Origin: Paenibacillus sp. FJAT-29882
Lineage (GTDB): Bacteria > Bacillota > Bacilli > Bacillales > DSM-1321
Direction: 5' to 3'
NCBI RefSeq assembly: GCF_001510645.1
Contig: NZ_LMVB01000001.1
Span: 2,676,981 to 2,740,980, forward strand
DNA: 64,000 nucleotides
The translations under genes and the position numbers were made by a program. Below are positions 1-8,862 of this stretch, in pieces (positions within the stretch are counted from its first letter, which is position 1; the number at the start of each line of letters is the position of its first letter). The notes under the pieces are model-generated. The model searched no databases, was not told where the DNA came from, and saw nothing but the letters and a program-made list of their open reading frames with translations.

Positions 1-1544
1 TTATACGTTTCTTCCGTAGGTTGTAATCCTTCTGATTCATTCGCCGCTTTATTTAGTTCATCTTTAAATGTTTGGGAACCTTCTTTAAGATCTGTTGTGC
101 CATTAGCAAGTTGCTTTGATCCATCTACTAATTGCGTAGATCCGTCAGCTAATGCTTTCGAACCTTCCTCTAATTGTCTAACTCCGCTCGTTAAGCTACT
201 AGCTCCTGCTACAAGCTTATCTCCGCCTGCTTTGGCCTCATTCAATTTACTTGAGAACGTCGTTAGTCCAGAACTTAACTGCTTTTGACCACTAAGCAAC
301 TGATCTGCACCAGTATCTAATTTAGCTGTTCCATTATTTAGATCCTGCAACCCGTTTTGAAGAGCCTTTTGTCCTTCGGTTAACGCTGCTAGATTGCTAG
401 AGACATTGGCTGAACCAGCGGCAAGTTTCCCTGCTGAAGCAGCGATATTCTCGTTACCAGCTTGGAGTGCAACTGTTCCTTGAGATAACTGTTCCAAAAG
501 CTGATTAATTCCCACTTGATCTTCTTCTGGAAGAGATGCAAGTACTGGTGCTAATTGAGTTTGCAGGACGACTAATCCATTCTTAACGTCCGTCGCGCCT
601 TGATAAGTCGAATTCGCTCCATCTTGAAGCTGCTTAAGACCATCTGTTACTTGATTAGAGCCTTCATTTAGCTTACTTGTACCCGAAATAGCCTCATCCA
701 TCTTCTGCACAATGGTGCTAATTCCTTGATGTGCTTGTTGAATTCCAACTTGTAAGCTTCTTGTTCCATCTTCCGCTTTCTTAGCGCCATCAACTAGCTG
801 AATTTGAGCTTTTGAAAGCTGACCTAATCCATTAGTAAGGACTTCAACCCCAGTTTTCAGCTCTTTAGTGCCGCTTTCCAATTTATTCGCACCACCAGTA
901 AATTCAACTTGTTTCTCAGCTAATAGCGCTAATTTTTCTTCAAGCGTTTTAGCACCACTATTTAAATCCGCCACACCAGTTAACAGTTTCCCCGCCGCTT
1001 CATCAGCCGTTTGGTAGCCATCTGCCATTTTTGTTAAGCTGTCGAACATCGTTTTGGCATAGGTTTCGGTCACTTTTTCTTGAAGATTCATTTGAATTTT
1101 TTGTATCGCTGTTTCACCGATTTGTGCCGATAAAAAGTTAAAACTTTCATTCGGTACATATTTCAATTCCAACTTTTTCGGTGTATCATCGAGCAAAGTT
1201 GTTGCATTTTTAGAGAAATTTTTAGGAATTTCAACAAGCAAATAATACTTTTGATCTTTTAAATTTTTATATCCGGTTTCATGATCGACAAATTTAAAGT
1301 TAAAATCCTTACTTTCCTTTAAATTCTTGACAAATTCCTCACCAATTTCATAGGTTTTACCATCAAGCACTGCGCCCTGATCATTATTAACGATAGCAAC
1401 AGGTAAATCGTCCAATTGTTGATATGGATCCCAAAATGCCCATAATAACATGCCACCATACATAATTGGTATAAATAATATAGCTACTATAGAAACAAGC
1501 AATTTTCGATTTGTAAAAATAGACTTCCATTCACTTTTCAACAT
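1..1544 (-). CDS. yhgE: YhgE/Pip-family membrane protein, partial (N-terminal ~514 residues)
   Basis: This is the N-terminal part of a YhgE/Pip protein; the C-terminus runs off the left edge. The start at 1544 follows a strong AAGGAGG. The protein opens with a hydrophobic membrane segment (about residues 14-36), then an extracytoplasmic domain. A very long region follows of regularly spaced repeats rich in G, L, S, N and Q (units like LxxGxxxLxxG), typical of the coiled extracellular part of this family. Family members resemble phage-infection protein and ABC-2 type exporters; the substrate is unknown. The gene lies 76 bp downstream of a TetR gene on the same strand, as yhgD-yhgE do in B. subtilis, and an operator-like palindrome sits just upstream. 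That suggests repression by the neighbour. Confidence 0.85.
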   Translation of the reverse strand, partial: MLKSEWKSIFTNRKLLVSIVAILFIPIMYGGMLLWAFWDPYQQLDDLPVAIVNNDQGAVLDGKTYEIGEEFVKNLKESKDFNFKFVDHETGYKNLKDQKYYLLVEIPKNFSKNATTLLDDTPKKLELKYVPNESFNFLSAQIGETAIQKIQMNLQEKVTETYAKTMFDSLTKMADGYQTADEAAGKLLTGVADLNSGAKTLEEKLALLAEKQVEFTGGANKLESGTKELKTGVEVLTNGLGQLSKAQIQLVDGAKKAEDGTRSLQVGIQQAHQGISTIVQKMDEAISGTSKLNEGSNQVTDGLKQLQDGANSTYQGATDVKNGLVVLQTQLAPVLASLPEEDQVGINQLLEQLSQGTVALQAGNENIAASAGKLAAGSANVSSNLAALTEGQKALQNGLQDLNNGTAKLDTGADQLLSGQKQLSSGLTTFSSKLNEAKAGGDKLVAGASSLTSGVRQLEEGSKALADGSTQLVDGSKQLANGTTDLKEGSQTFKDELNKAANESEGLQPTEETY

Positions 1545-1566
1545 AAACTGCCTCCTTGATTCACAA

Positions 1567-1589
1567 TGACCAATTTGTTCATTTGGTCA
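1567..1589. promoter_or_regulatory. Operator-like palindrome upstream of yhgE
   Basis: An imperfect 23-bp palindrome begins TGACCAA and ends TTTGGTCA. It lies between the TetR gene and the yhgE start. The same motif occurs upstream of the TetR gene at 2208-2230, so it is the obvious candidate binding site for that regulator. The site is seen directly; the regulator assignment is inferred. Confidence 0.6.
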
Positions 1590-1619
1590 TTAATCTGTAA
1601 AAAATGAGGATTACCCGTT

Positions 1620-2192
1620 TTAAAGTGATAATCCCTTAAATAAATATAGGTCGAATAATTCCGCTATCTCTTCTTTATTTAGAGGCTTCCTTATTCTCTC
1701 CCAATCTACAATAAGTGTGATATACATTTTCAGCATAAGAAATGCCGTCAATTCAGGGTCACACTCTTTAATGTACTTCTTCTGGATTGCTATCTTAATC
1801 TTCTGTGCGATAAAAGAAAGAATGGCATTTTCAATTTCCTCAACTATTTCCAATACAGCAGGCGTTCTTATTTCTCGCTCTTCTTGAAATAGCTTTATCA
1901 TCAATTGATGCTCACGCCTAAATTCTAATAGACGATAGAGTGTAAGATGAAGATTCTCCGTAAAGGTTAGCTCAGGATTAATAGCATCGTTCGCTTCTTG
2001 CTCCATCTCTACAATCATGTTATCAACAATTTCTTTAAATAATTCCTCCTTATTTGCATAAAACGTATAAATAGTCCCCTTACCAACATTCGCAATCTTG
2101 GCAACCTGATCCATCGTTGTTGCTTTATACCCAAATAATGAAAAAGACTTTGTGGCGGCCTCGATAATTAATTTTTTTCGATTAACTGACAT
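1620..2192 (-). CDS. yhgD: TetR/AcrR-family transcriptional regulator (YhgD-like)
   Basis: A 190-residue TetR-type repressor. The N-terminal DNA-binding domain (residues about 5-50) has the usual TetR helix-turn-helix pattern, with ATTMDQVAKIANVGKGTIY followed by YFYANKEELF-like sequence. The remainder is a helical ligand and dimer domain. I placed the start at 2192, after GAGGTGG; a longer in-frame extension to 2294 would run through the operator and has no good ribosome site. It precedes yhgE in the same orientation. Matching palindromes lie in front of both genes, so it probably represses itself and yhgE. The inducer is unknown. Confidence 0.85.
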   Translation of the reverse strand: MSVNRKKLIIEAATKSFSLFGYKATTMDQVAKIANVGKGTIYTFYANKEELFKEIVDNMIVEMEQEANDAINPELTFTENLHLTLYRLLEFRREHQLMIKLFQEEREIRTPAVLEIVEEIENAILSFIAQKIKIAIQKKYIKECDPELTAFLMLKMYITLIVDWERIRKPLNKEEIAELFDLYLFKGLSL

Positions 2193-2207
2193 CTTCCACC
2201 TCACAAT

Positions 2208-2230
2208 TGACCAAATGAACATTTCGGTCA
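2208..2230. promoter_or_regulatory. Operator-like palindrome upstream of the TetR gene
   Basis: A 23-bp imperfect palindrome has TGACCAAATG on one arm and CATTTCGGTCA on the other. It lies about 15 bp upstream of the chosen TetR start and closely matches the palindrome at 1567-1589. This supports autoregulation. Confidence 0.65.
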
Positions 2231-2373
2231 TTAAGTTCAGTAACATATTAACAAATTGGTTTTGAAATTGCAAATACCTAATACAAAAGATCAATCATTA
2301 CTACAGGAGAAAAATAATATTTAACAGTAAATCTCCACGTTCTTTGAGATAGCTTGCTTAGATTTTCTACTTA

Positions 2374-2480
2374 TAGAGGTTGTTCATAAAGTTCGGTAAT
2401 AATAGCTGTAGAATTTCTTCTTCGCTCTGTCTTTCCTCGAACTTCTCAGCTCTTTTTATCCTCCTTTTTAACACGCACTT
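2374..2480 (+). repeat. Repeat family A (degraded MITE-like copy)
   Basis: It starts with AGAGGTTGTTCATAAAGT and ends with CTCCTTTTTAACACGCACTT. The ends and the internal segment CGAACTTCTC.GCTCTTTTTATC match the better copies at 15311-15460 and, inverted, 56730-56907. No coding capacity is seen. Together with the family C copy that follows, it fills the space where B. subtilis has hemY. Confidence 0.6.
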
Positions 2481-2542
2481 ATAATTTTCCTACCGTTTTT
2501 CCGAACAAAAAGAGGACACTCCACGAAGTCGTTCTTCCATTT

Positions 2543-2671
2543 AGAGAGGTTGTCCCAAAAGGGTCTAACCTTCACACACTCTATACACCGTTTATTGTGT
2601 CATGTTCACGTCTTAAAAGGTATATAGTAGCTGTGATGTCTAAGCCTTTTGTTATAAGACAGCCTCTTTGG
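2543..2671 (-). repeat. Repeat family C copy with terminal inverted repeats
   Basis: The ends are inverted repeats: AGAGGTTGTCCCAAAAGG at the left and the complement of a similar sequence at the right. The interior resembles 8744-8862, 23416-23520 and 29182-29272 (segments such as TCTATACACCGTTTAT and GACGTGAA...GACAC in complement). It is non-coding and probably a non-autonomous mobile element. Confidence 0.6.
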
Positions 2672-2709
2672 AAATCGAATTCTATGGAATTATCCTCTTG
2701 TTTTGTTTT

Positions 2710-3645
2710 CTATTGTAGATTTAATTTTTTCATAATAATCGTTTTCAATGCGTCGATAAATGCAGCATCTACATTCGGCATATTGGGGCGATAGTAGCTT
2801 GCTCCTACTTCATCGGTTACAACCTTACACTCATAATCATTGTCATAAAGAACTTCTAGATGTTCGGCAATAAAACCGACTGGTATGTATATAAAAGCTT
2901 TATAACCTTGTTGAGCGTGAAGTTCTCTCGTTAAGTCCTGAACATCTGGTCCTAGCCAAGGCTCTGGTGTTTGTCCAGCACTTTGCCAACCTATTTCGTA
3001 ATTCTTAACATTTGCTGCTTTTGCGATTAGCTCAGCCGTTTCTTCCAATTGTTTAGGATACGGATCGCCATTTTGCAAGATTTTTTCTGGCAGACTATGA
3101 GCCGAAACAATTAAAACATAATGGTCTTTTTCTTCCGGTGTCATTTTCGCAAACGTTTCATTTAATTGATCAACCCAAAATTGAATAAACTTCGGTTCTT
3201 TATACCAGCTCTCAACAGATGTAATCGTTACATTCCCAAGCGACTCAGCTGCTTTTTTCGCACGTTCATTATAAGATTTAACACTGAACGTAGAAAAATG
3301 AGGTGCAAGAACAATGCTTACAGCTTCTGTAATACCATCTGCATGCATTTGCTGTACTGCATCTTCAATGAAAGGCTCAATATGTTTTAAGCCGATATAT
3401 GCTTTAAATTCAATATCGTTTTGCGCTTCGTTCAACATATTTTGTAGCCCTATTGCTTGACCTTCTGTAATTTTGGCAAGTGGAGAAATTCCGCCAATTG
3501 CTTTATAACGTCCGCGGAGATCTTCAAGTGCTTCCACAGAAGGCTTTCTTCCATGACGTATATGCGTATAATACCGTTCTATGTCTTCCTCTTTGTACGG
3601 AGTCCCGTAAGCCATTACTAAAAGACCCATTTTCTTTCTTGCCAT
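2710..3645 (-). CDS. hemH: Coproporphyrin III ferrochelatase
   Basis: A cytosolic enzyme of about 311 residues that inserts ferrous iron into coproporphyrin III (CpfC) in the Gram-positive haem pathway. It begins [20 protein letters not shown], as in the B. subtilis enzyme. It keeps [11 protein letters not shown], the catalytic-histidine motif [11 protein letters not shown] and the acidic region [13 protein letters not shown]. The start at 3645 uses TGAGGTG nine bases upstream; a GTG four codons earlier lies inside that ribosome site. The gene sits 116 bp downstream of hemE on the same strand, so the two are probably co-transcribed. The usual third gene hemY is not present after it. Confidence 0.95.
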   Translation of the reverse strand: MARKKMGLLVMAYGTPYKEEDIERYYTHIRHGRKPSVEALEDLRGRYKAIGGISPLAKITEGQAIGLQNMLNEAQNDIEFKAYIGLKHIEPFIEDAVQQMHADGITEAVSIVLAPHFSTFSVKSYNERAKKAAESLGNVTITSVESWYKEPKFIQFWVDQLNETFAKMTPEEKDHYVLIVSAHSLPEKILQNGDPYPKQLEETAELIAKAANVKNYEIGWQSAGQTPEPWLGPDVQDLTRELHAQQGYKAFIYIPVGFIAEHLEVLYDNDYECKVVTDEVGASYYRPNMPNVDAAFIDALKTIIMKKLNLQ

Positions 3646-3761
3646 TGTTGTTAACACCTCATTTAGAATAAACTATCTAACTTCACAATCTACATTTTTA
3701 ACGTACTACAAAGCAGTAGCGGACCTTAGTCGAAGTTCCTGAATAGCAACTTACTCTTTTC

Positions 3762-4799
3762 TTATTTCCATGAAGAATATTCATGTATAAAAGCAGTCAA
3801 CTTCTTCAGTGTTTCCGGATTAACTTCTGGGAAAACACCATGTCCAAGATTAAAGATGAAACCAGGTTGCTCCATGCCTTGATCTAGGATCTGTTTCGCT
3901 TTATCTTCAATCACTTCCCATGGTGCTAAAAGGTAAGATGGATCAAGATTTCCTTGTACAGCCTTTTTAATGCCCATTTCTCTTGCTTCTCTGATAGGAA
4001 GTCTCCAATCTAAGCCAACTACATCAATCGGAAGGTCATTCCACTCCAATGCCAAGTGCCTTGCACCTACTCCATGCATGATTAATGGAACATTTTCTTC
4101 ACGTAAAGCAGAGAATATTCGATTCATAACTGGTTTAATATACTTTCGGTAGTCCTCTACATTTAACGTACCTACCCAGGAATCAAAGATTTGGATTGCG
4201 CTTACACCCGCATTTATTTGCGCTTTAACATATGTAATGACCATCTCACCTAACTTATCCATTAAAGCAAACCAAGCTTGAGGCTCCGTATACATAAATG
4301 CTTTCGTTTTATGGTAATTTTTCGAAGGGCCACCTTCAATCATATACGACGCAATCGTAAATGGCGCACCTGAGAAACCAATTAATGGAACAGTTAACTG
4401 TTCTTTCGTTAACAACTTAATCGTATCCAACACATAAGCAATATCTTTTTCAGGGTTTAATTCACCCAGTCTACCGACATCTTCAATCGAACGAATAGGA
4501 TTATCAATCACTGGACCGATTCCAGATTTAATTTCCACATTAACGCCAAGTGCTGGCAGTGGTGTCATAATATCTTTATAAAGAACAGCAGCATCTACGT
4601 CATACTGCTCAACCGGTAGCCGTGTAACATAAGCACATAATTCCGGTTGATGAGTAATTTCAAACAAGGAATATTTTTCTTTAATTTTACGATACTCCGG
4701 CTGTGACCTACCAGCTTGGCGCATATACCAAACTGGAACATGGCTCGTCTTTTCCCCTCTTGCAGCCTGTAAAAAAGTATCATTCGTAATCTTAACCAT
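3762..4799 (-). CDS. hemE: Uroporphyrinogen decarboxylase
   Basis: A 345-residue cytosolic enzyme that removes four carboxyl groups from uroporphyrinogen III to give coproporphyrinogen III. The family signature [10 protein letters not shown] is at residues 22-31. The mid-protein substrate-pocket motif [17 protein letters not shown] and the C-terminal [10 protein letters not shown] are also present. Length and start match the family; AAAGGTGG precedes the ATG. It is the first gene of a hemE-hemH unit. A sigma-A-like promoter is visible about 55 bp upstream. Confidence 0.96.
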   Translation of the reverse strand: MVKITNDTFLQAARGEKTSHVPVWYMRQAGRSQPEYRKIKEKYSLFEITHQPELCAYVTRLPVEQYDVDAAVLYKDIMTPLPALGVNVEIKSGIGPVIDNPIRSIEDVGRLGELNPEKDIAYVLDTIKLLTKEQLTVPLIGFSGAPFTIASYMIEGGPSKNYHKTKAFMYTEPQAWFALMDKLGEMVITYVKAQINAGVSAIQIFDSWVGTLNVEDYRKYIKPVMNRIFSALREENVPLIMHGVGARHLALEWNDLPIDVVGLDWRLPIREAREMGIKKAVQGNLDPSYLLAPWEVIEDKAKQILDQGMEQPGFIFNLGHGVFPEVNPETLKKLTAFIHEYSSWK

Positions 4800-4854
4800 T
4801 CATATCCACCTTTCGAACATGACGAATTTTATCGATCATCGTCTTCCTAATATT

Positions 4855-4882
4855 AGAATAACAGAAGTCAGATTATTTTCAA
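4855..4882 (-). promoter_or_regulatory. Putative sigma-A promoter of hemE
   Basis: On the minus strand TTGAAA is followed after 16 bp by TATTCT, about 55 bp upstream of the hemE start. This is a reasonable but not perfect vegetative promoter. Confidence 0.4.
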
Positions 4883-5098
4883 ATGCAACTGCTTACTACT
4901 TTATGCTATTCCTTTATAGAAGTATAGAACTCCTCTGACATTGTCACTAATTCGACTTTTTTATTTGAAGGAATGACCTGAATAAAAAAGAAAACTGAAT
5001 AAACAAACATGTATTGTTTTGTATTGATAGTTTATTCTTGCTATGATTTAACCAAAGAAGTTTGAAAAGGTTACCAAAACAAAAAAGGTGGGAAACTA

Positions 5099-5614
5099 AT
5101 GAACATATTTATAACGACTGGAACACGAGAATTTCTACAAAAGGTAAAAGAAAAGCACGTAAATGAAAAACTTTATTTTATGGGAAATGCGGAACATGCA
5201 CTTTTACTACATGAGACAACTGGTAAAACCATCTTTTCGTCCCCAAGAAAGTTTGAAGTAGTGGATGGACGTGGTGAACTAAAGGAGATAGGGTATGTCG
5301 TGATGAACAACATCCCGGTTACAGAGGAGGGCCGACCAGGATTTGAATTCCGGTTTAAAAATCGAGCAGGCTTGATTGAAAAGGAACCTGGATTCACCGC
5401 ACTTCGAATTCTCAGACCTTTGAACTCAGATACGTATGTTATTTTGACGATGTGGGAAGATCAAGAAGCATTCACGAATTGGAAAAACTCAAATTCCTTC
5501 CACTCCGCTCATAATAAAGATAGTAAATCTCTTGATAATCCCGATTTGAATAAAAAGATTTTCTCAGGACCAGCTTATGTGACACAATATTCCTTAATAA
5601 GTGAGGAAGGCTAA
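5099..5614 (+). CDS. hmoB: Haem-degrading monooxygenase, HmoB type (antibiotic biosynthesis monooxygenase fold)
   Basis: A 171-residue protein matching B. subtilis HmoB (YhgC). The C-terminal ABM domain contains GRPGFEFRFKNRAGLIEKEPGF, here split over residues about 79-101, then RPLNSDTYVILTMWED and a later H-x-A-H-type segment. The family opens the porphyrin ring of haem and releases iron in the cytosol. The start follows AAGGTGGG. It is divergent from hemE-hemH, so haem synthesis and haem breakdown genes share one intergenic region of about 300 bp, which is AT-rich and may hold iron- or haem-responsive control. No clear Fur box was identified. Confidence 0.88.
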   Translation: MNIFITTGTREFLQKVKEKHVNEKLYFMGNAEHALLLHETTGKTIFSSPRKFEVVDGRGELKEIGYVVMNNIPVTEEGRPGFEFRFKNRAGLIEKEPGFTALRILRPLNSDTYVILTMWEDQEAFTNWKNSNSFHSAHNKDSKSLDNPDLNKKIFSGPAYVTQYSLISEEG

Positions 5615-5615
5615 T

Positions 5616-5674
5616 AAAGTAAAGTTTCCATCAGTGGGGGGTATCTCCTACTGATGGTTAATTGAACCAATCCA
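5616..5674 (+). repeat. Repeat family B copy
   Basis: It begins AAAGTAAAGTTTCCATCAGTG and folds into a hairpin (CCATCAGT with ACTGATGG), ending in TTAATTGAACC. This is the 5' part of the family best seen at 24653-24807. It lies directly after hmoB and may act as its terminator. Confidence 0.65.
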
Positions 5675-5821
5675 CCGATAAACCTCAGATTACTTTCGAT
5701 TTGGTATCAACTCCGCATAGTTTCCAACCACCAAAATCTAGGCAGGTCAAACACTAATCTAATCGCCCATCATATTCTGTATGAAAATCACGTTCTTTAC
5801 CAATACAGGGGAGGATTCTTT

Positions 5822-7213
5822 ATGGGCGTAGAATGGACAGCGCTGCATTGGATTTATATTGTATTCATCGTATTGATTATAGGTTTTATGGTAAAGAGGC
5901 GGGATACGACACTTATCTGTATACTTGGAATATTTTCTCTTGCTCTCATTGCAACAGGCAGTCTCTCTGCTTCAGTCAGCGGGATATTTAATAGCTTCAT
6001 CTTTGCAATTACCGAGCTAATGTCAACCATTCTTGTCATTTCTATCATTGTAGCTATGAGTCAAGTTTTAACGAAAACAGGAATTAATGATGCGATGATT
6101 TCACCGTTTACACGCTTTATTACATCACCTGCACTTGCCTATTGGATAATTGGTATCTTAATGATGGTCATTTCATGGTTCTTCTGGCCATCACCAGCCG
6201 TAGCATTACTCGGAGCTGTTTTATTACCAGTAGCCATTCGTGCGGGTTTACCAACTCTCGGCGTTGCCATGGCAATGAATTTGTTTGGTCACGGCATTGC
6301 TCTATCAAGCGATTTTATCATTCAGGCAGCACCTAAATTAACAGCTGATGCTGCTTCTCTTCCTGTTGGAGAAGTAATTAGTGCAAGTATTCCTCTCGTT
6401 ATCACAATGGGGCTTGTCACTACGATAACGGCATATTTTTTTCTTCGCAGAGACATGATACGTGGATCATTGCCTGTCAGCACCAGTATTCATGTAGAAA
6501 ATGAAAATATTCGATCAGAAGATTTTTTATCTTCAAGTCAGAAAAAGTTCTTTGCCGTTTTCATTCCTATCGCCTTTATTCTTGATGTTGTCGCCATGAG
6601 TGTTCTGAAGCTTCAGGGCGGGGATGCTACAGCTTTAGTAGGTGGGACAGCTGTATTCATTTTGATCATTCTTTCACTTTTTGCACATAAACAGCAAGGT
6701 TTGGAAAAAATTACGGCGTATCTAATTCAAGGTTTTCAATTCGGTTTTAAAGTATTCGGTCCAGTCATCCCTATAGCCGCTTTCTTTTATTTAGGAGATT
6801 CCGGCTTTCAGAAAATTTTAGGAGATCACCTGCCAGCAACATCACACGGGATTGTTAATGATCTTGGGATTGGATTGGCGGCTCTTGTGCCTTTATCGAA
6901 AGAAGTTGCAGCCATTACATTAACAATTACTGGTGCAATAACAGGCTTAGACGGTTCAGGTTTTTCTGGCATTTCATTAGCAGGTTCAGTAGCCAATTTA
7001 TTTGCTACTGCAATTGGAGGTGGCGCAGCTACTTTAACGGCACTTGGTCAAATTTCGGCCATTTGGGTCGGTGGCGGTACGCTAATTCCTTGGGCTTTAA
7101 TCCCAGCAGCAGCGATATGTAATGTAGATCCATTTGAACTAGCACGACGAAATCTATTGCCAGTGGCGATTGGATTAGTTGTTACGACCATTGTTGCAAT
7201 GTTTTTAATGTAA
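5822..7213 (+). CDS. yhfA: YhfA-like multi-spanning permease
   Basis: A 463-residue integral membrane protein with about 11-13 hydrophobic segments spread over its whole length. Length and sequence resemble B. subtilis YhfA, an uncharacterised transporter. Conserved-looking polar stretches inside the membrane part include FWPSPAVALLG, NLFGHGIALSSDFIIQAAP and ALVPLSKEVAAITLT. The internal duplication suggested by the two halves is typical of secondary transporters, but the substrate cannot be read from sequence. A good AGGGGAGG precedes the ATG. It ends before a strong bidirectional terminator shared with the convergent SOD gene. No operon partner is seen. Confidence 0.75.
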   Translation: MGVEWTALHWIYIVFIVLIIGFMVKRRDTTLICILGIFSLALIATGSLSASVSGIFNSFIFAITELMSTILVISIIVAMSQVLTKTGINDAMISPFTRFITSPALAYWIIGILMMVISWFFWPSPAVALLGAVLLPVAIRAGLPTLGVAMAMNLFGHGIALSSDFIIQAAPKLTADAASLPVGEVISASIPLVITMGLVTTITAYFFLRRDMIRGSLPVSTSIHVENENIRSEDFLSSSQKKFFAVFIPIAFILDVVAMSVLKLQGGDATALVGGTAVFILIILSLFAHKQQGLEKITAYLIQGFQFGFKVFGPVIPIAAFFYLGDSGFQKILGDHLPATSHGIVNDLGIGLAALVPLSKEVAAITLTITGAITGLDGSGFSGISLAGSVANLFATAIGGGAATLTALGQISAIWVGGGTLIPWALIPAAAICNVDPFELARRNLLPVAIGLVVTTIVAMFLM

Positions 7214-7292
7214 GAACCGTTACTTTCGTATTTTCCCTTAGTGTGAAAAAATATCCAAGATCATTAATAACTATTTTCTCACGAACTAGAAG

Positions 7293-7331
7293 AAGGATGC
7301 CTAAAAGGGTCACACTCTTTTAGGCATCCTT
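7293..7331. terminator. Bidirectional terminator between yhfA and sodC
   Basis: A perfect 15-bp stem (AAGGATGCCTAAAAG with its complement) and a 9-nt loop lie between two convergent genes. Confidence 0.8.
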
Positions 7332-7352
7332 CATTCTTATCTAGCTTCATTA

Positions 7353-8018
7353 TCATTCACCAATCACACCGCATGCGATGCGATCTCCTGCATCACCGGC
7401 TGGCTGGGATTTATTGTCGTCTGCTTTTGCATGTATCACAAGTGCCGAGCCATCTGAATCGAACAATGAATATTCTTGATGAGTCTTTAATGTAACGTGT
7501 TTAGCTATAACTTCTTCTTTAATCATGCCATCTTTTCCGACTTCAATATTGGGAAGGTCACCTGCATGTGGTCCCTCTTCATGATCTATACCGTGACTCG
7601 CATTTGTAGGATTAAAATGCCCGCCTGCTGTTTTAAAAGTAGGAGCAACACATGACGCTGTTTCATGAATATGAAAACCATGTATTCCTGGTGGCAAATT
7701 TGACGCCTCTAAACTGATGCGTACACCTGTATCAATTTCTTCTAGGTTGACTGTCCCAATTTTCACACCTTCCGTATTCTGTAAGTCAACAGTTACCAAT
7801 TCACCCTCACCTTTAACCTTTTCTTGAGGGTTATTTTGCTCTACACCTGCATTAGCTGGGTTCCCTTCTTGATTCATCCCTTCATCTGAGATTGACCGCT
7901 CGTCACTTTTTTCAGTATTGCTACCGCTATTATTATCACTATTGTCATTGCCGCTTCCGCAAGCCCCTAGCACAAACATTATGCCTATAAAAATTTTAAA
8001 AAAAAGGAAACGCTTCAT
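7353..8018 (-). CDS. sodC: Cu/Zn superoxide dismutase-like lipoprotein
   Basis: A 221-residue secreted lipoprotein. The signal peptide ends in the lipobox LGAC (Cys about residue 20), followed by a low-complexity N/S/G/E linker and a Cu/Zn SOD domain from about residue 70. Metal ligands appear intact: GFHIHE (two His), GGHFNP, the zinc loop with SHGIDHEEGPHAGDLPN (His, His, Asp) and LVIHAKADD. The disulphide Cys pair and the arginine in GDRIACGVI are also present. From memory, B. subtilis YojM has lost some copper ligands; this copy looks complete, so real dismutase activity is plausible. It would sit on the outer face of the membrane. Confidence 0.9.
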   Translation of the reverse strand: MKRFLFFKIFIGIMFVLGACGSGNDNSDNNSGSNTEKSDERSISDEGMNQEGNPANAGVEQNNPQEKVKGEGELVTVDLQNTEGVKIGTVNLEEIDTGVRISLEASNLPPGIHGFHIHETASCVAPTFKTAGGHFNPTNASHGIDHEEGPHAGDLPNIEVGKDGMIKEEVIAKHVTLKTHQEYSLFDSDGSALVIHAKADDNKSQPAGDAGDRIACGVIGE

Positions 8019-8198
8019 ATTTACCTACCCTTTCTCTATTTACGTTACTTCTACATACACTCTTTACAAAATTGACCATCTTTAAACATTTCTAAGTCTT
8101 AACACTATACAAGGATGTATTGCTCTTTTTTTCGTAACATTTTCAGTAGTAACATAATAGAACATGAAAAAATGAATATACACTTATATGGCTAAAAC

Positions 8199-8241
8199 AA
8201 AAACTACCTTTCCTGTTACACTCCAGAAAAAGGTAGTTTTT
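8199..8241. terminator. Hairpin terminator downstream of the small membrane protein gene
   Basis: The stem AAAAACTACCTTT pairs with AAAGGTAGTTTTT, with A/T runs on both sides, so it can act in either direction. It lies between the minus-strand gene at 8318-8572 and sodC. Confidence 0.7.
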
Positions 8242-8317
8242 CTCAAAAAACGGACAAATATTTCGATTCTTTTCATACTGCTTGAAGTTTATCTCTTTCG
8301 CTAAACATCTAAATTTA

Positions 8318-8572
8318 TTAAAATAAATGATGCCACTCATAATGTAATGTATTAAGAATTGTCGCTGCAAAAAAACCGAAAATAAACAAAGTCGAACGCT
8401 TACCAATCCACAATATCAATATGATTGCCAATCCCACAGCTGCTCCTATATACGCTAACCAAGGAAACTGAGCTGTAGATAGAGATAAATAATAGCCTAA
8501 ATTAGCAGCTAATAATACCCCTAGAAGTAATGGATTTAATAACCTCAATTCCGAAAATGCGTGATTTTCCAT
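8318..8572 (-). CDS. Small membrane protein of unknown function
   Basis: An 84-residue protein with three hydrophobic segments (about residues 12-30, 37-57 and 62-75) and a His-rich C-terminus ending YEWHHLF. I do not recognise the family. A strong GGAGG sits at good spacing before the ATG and a terminator hairpin lies downstream, so it is likely expressed. It stands alone on the minus strand between sodC and repeats. Confidence 0.55.
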   Translation of the reverse strand: MENHAFSELRLLNPLLLGVLLAANLGYYLSLSTAQFPWLAYIGAAVGLAIILILWIGKRSTLFIFGFFAATILNTLHYEWHHLF

Positions 8573-8625
8573 AGATAATCCCTCCTTGTTTTAAGTATTC
8601 GACGTTTAATGAATACTATTCAAAA

Positions 8626-8680
8626 GAAAGTGAAACTTCAATCAGTAGGGGGGCTTACTGCCTCTTAAGGATGGGATAAA
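8626..8680 (+). repeat. Repeat family B copy (short)
   Basis: It begins AAAGTGAAACTTCAATCAGT and ends GGATGGGATAAAAA, matching the two ends of the longer copy at 24653-24807 with most of the middle missing. Confidence 0.65.
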
Positions 8681-8743
8681 AATCTACGTATAGAAAATTT
8701 ACCTTGGTTACTTCAACTGTCATATTCATAAAAACAAAAAAAG

Positions 8744-8862
8744 CGAGGGTACCCCAAAAAAAGAAAGGGTCAGACCCACATCTACTTTAACGTTTATATG
8801 ACGTCTAATGTCACAATAACCGTTAAAGAGCGTGTAGATTAAACCCTTTTGGGATACCCTCG
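8744..8862. repeat. Repeat family C copy forming a long hairpin
   Basis: The ends are inverted (CGAGGGTACCCCAAAA and TTTTGGGATACCCTCG) and the interior carries GGGTCAGACCC and GTTTATATGACGTC segments shared with 23416-23520 and 29182-29272. It overlaps the last codons of the PAP2 gene. Confidence 0.75.

Noticed and set aside
5040-5098. Fur box upstream of hmoB
   Set aside because: The region is AT-rich with TTTATTC-like stretches, but no convincing 7-1-7 inverted repeat could be found by eye.
8143-8406. 87-codon minus-strand frame
   Set aside because: It runs through the terminator hairpin at 8199-8241 and overlaps the better-supported membrane protein gene; composition is that of non-coding AT-rich DNA.
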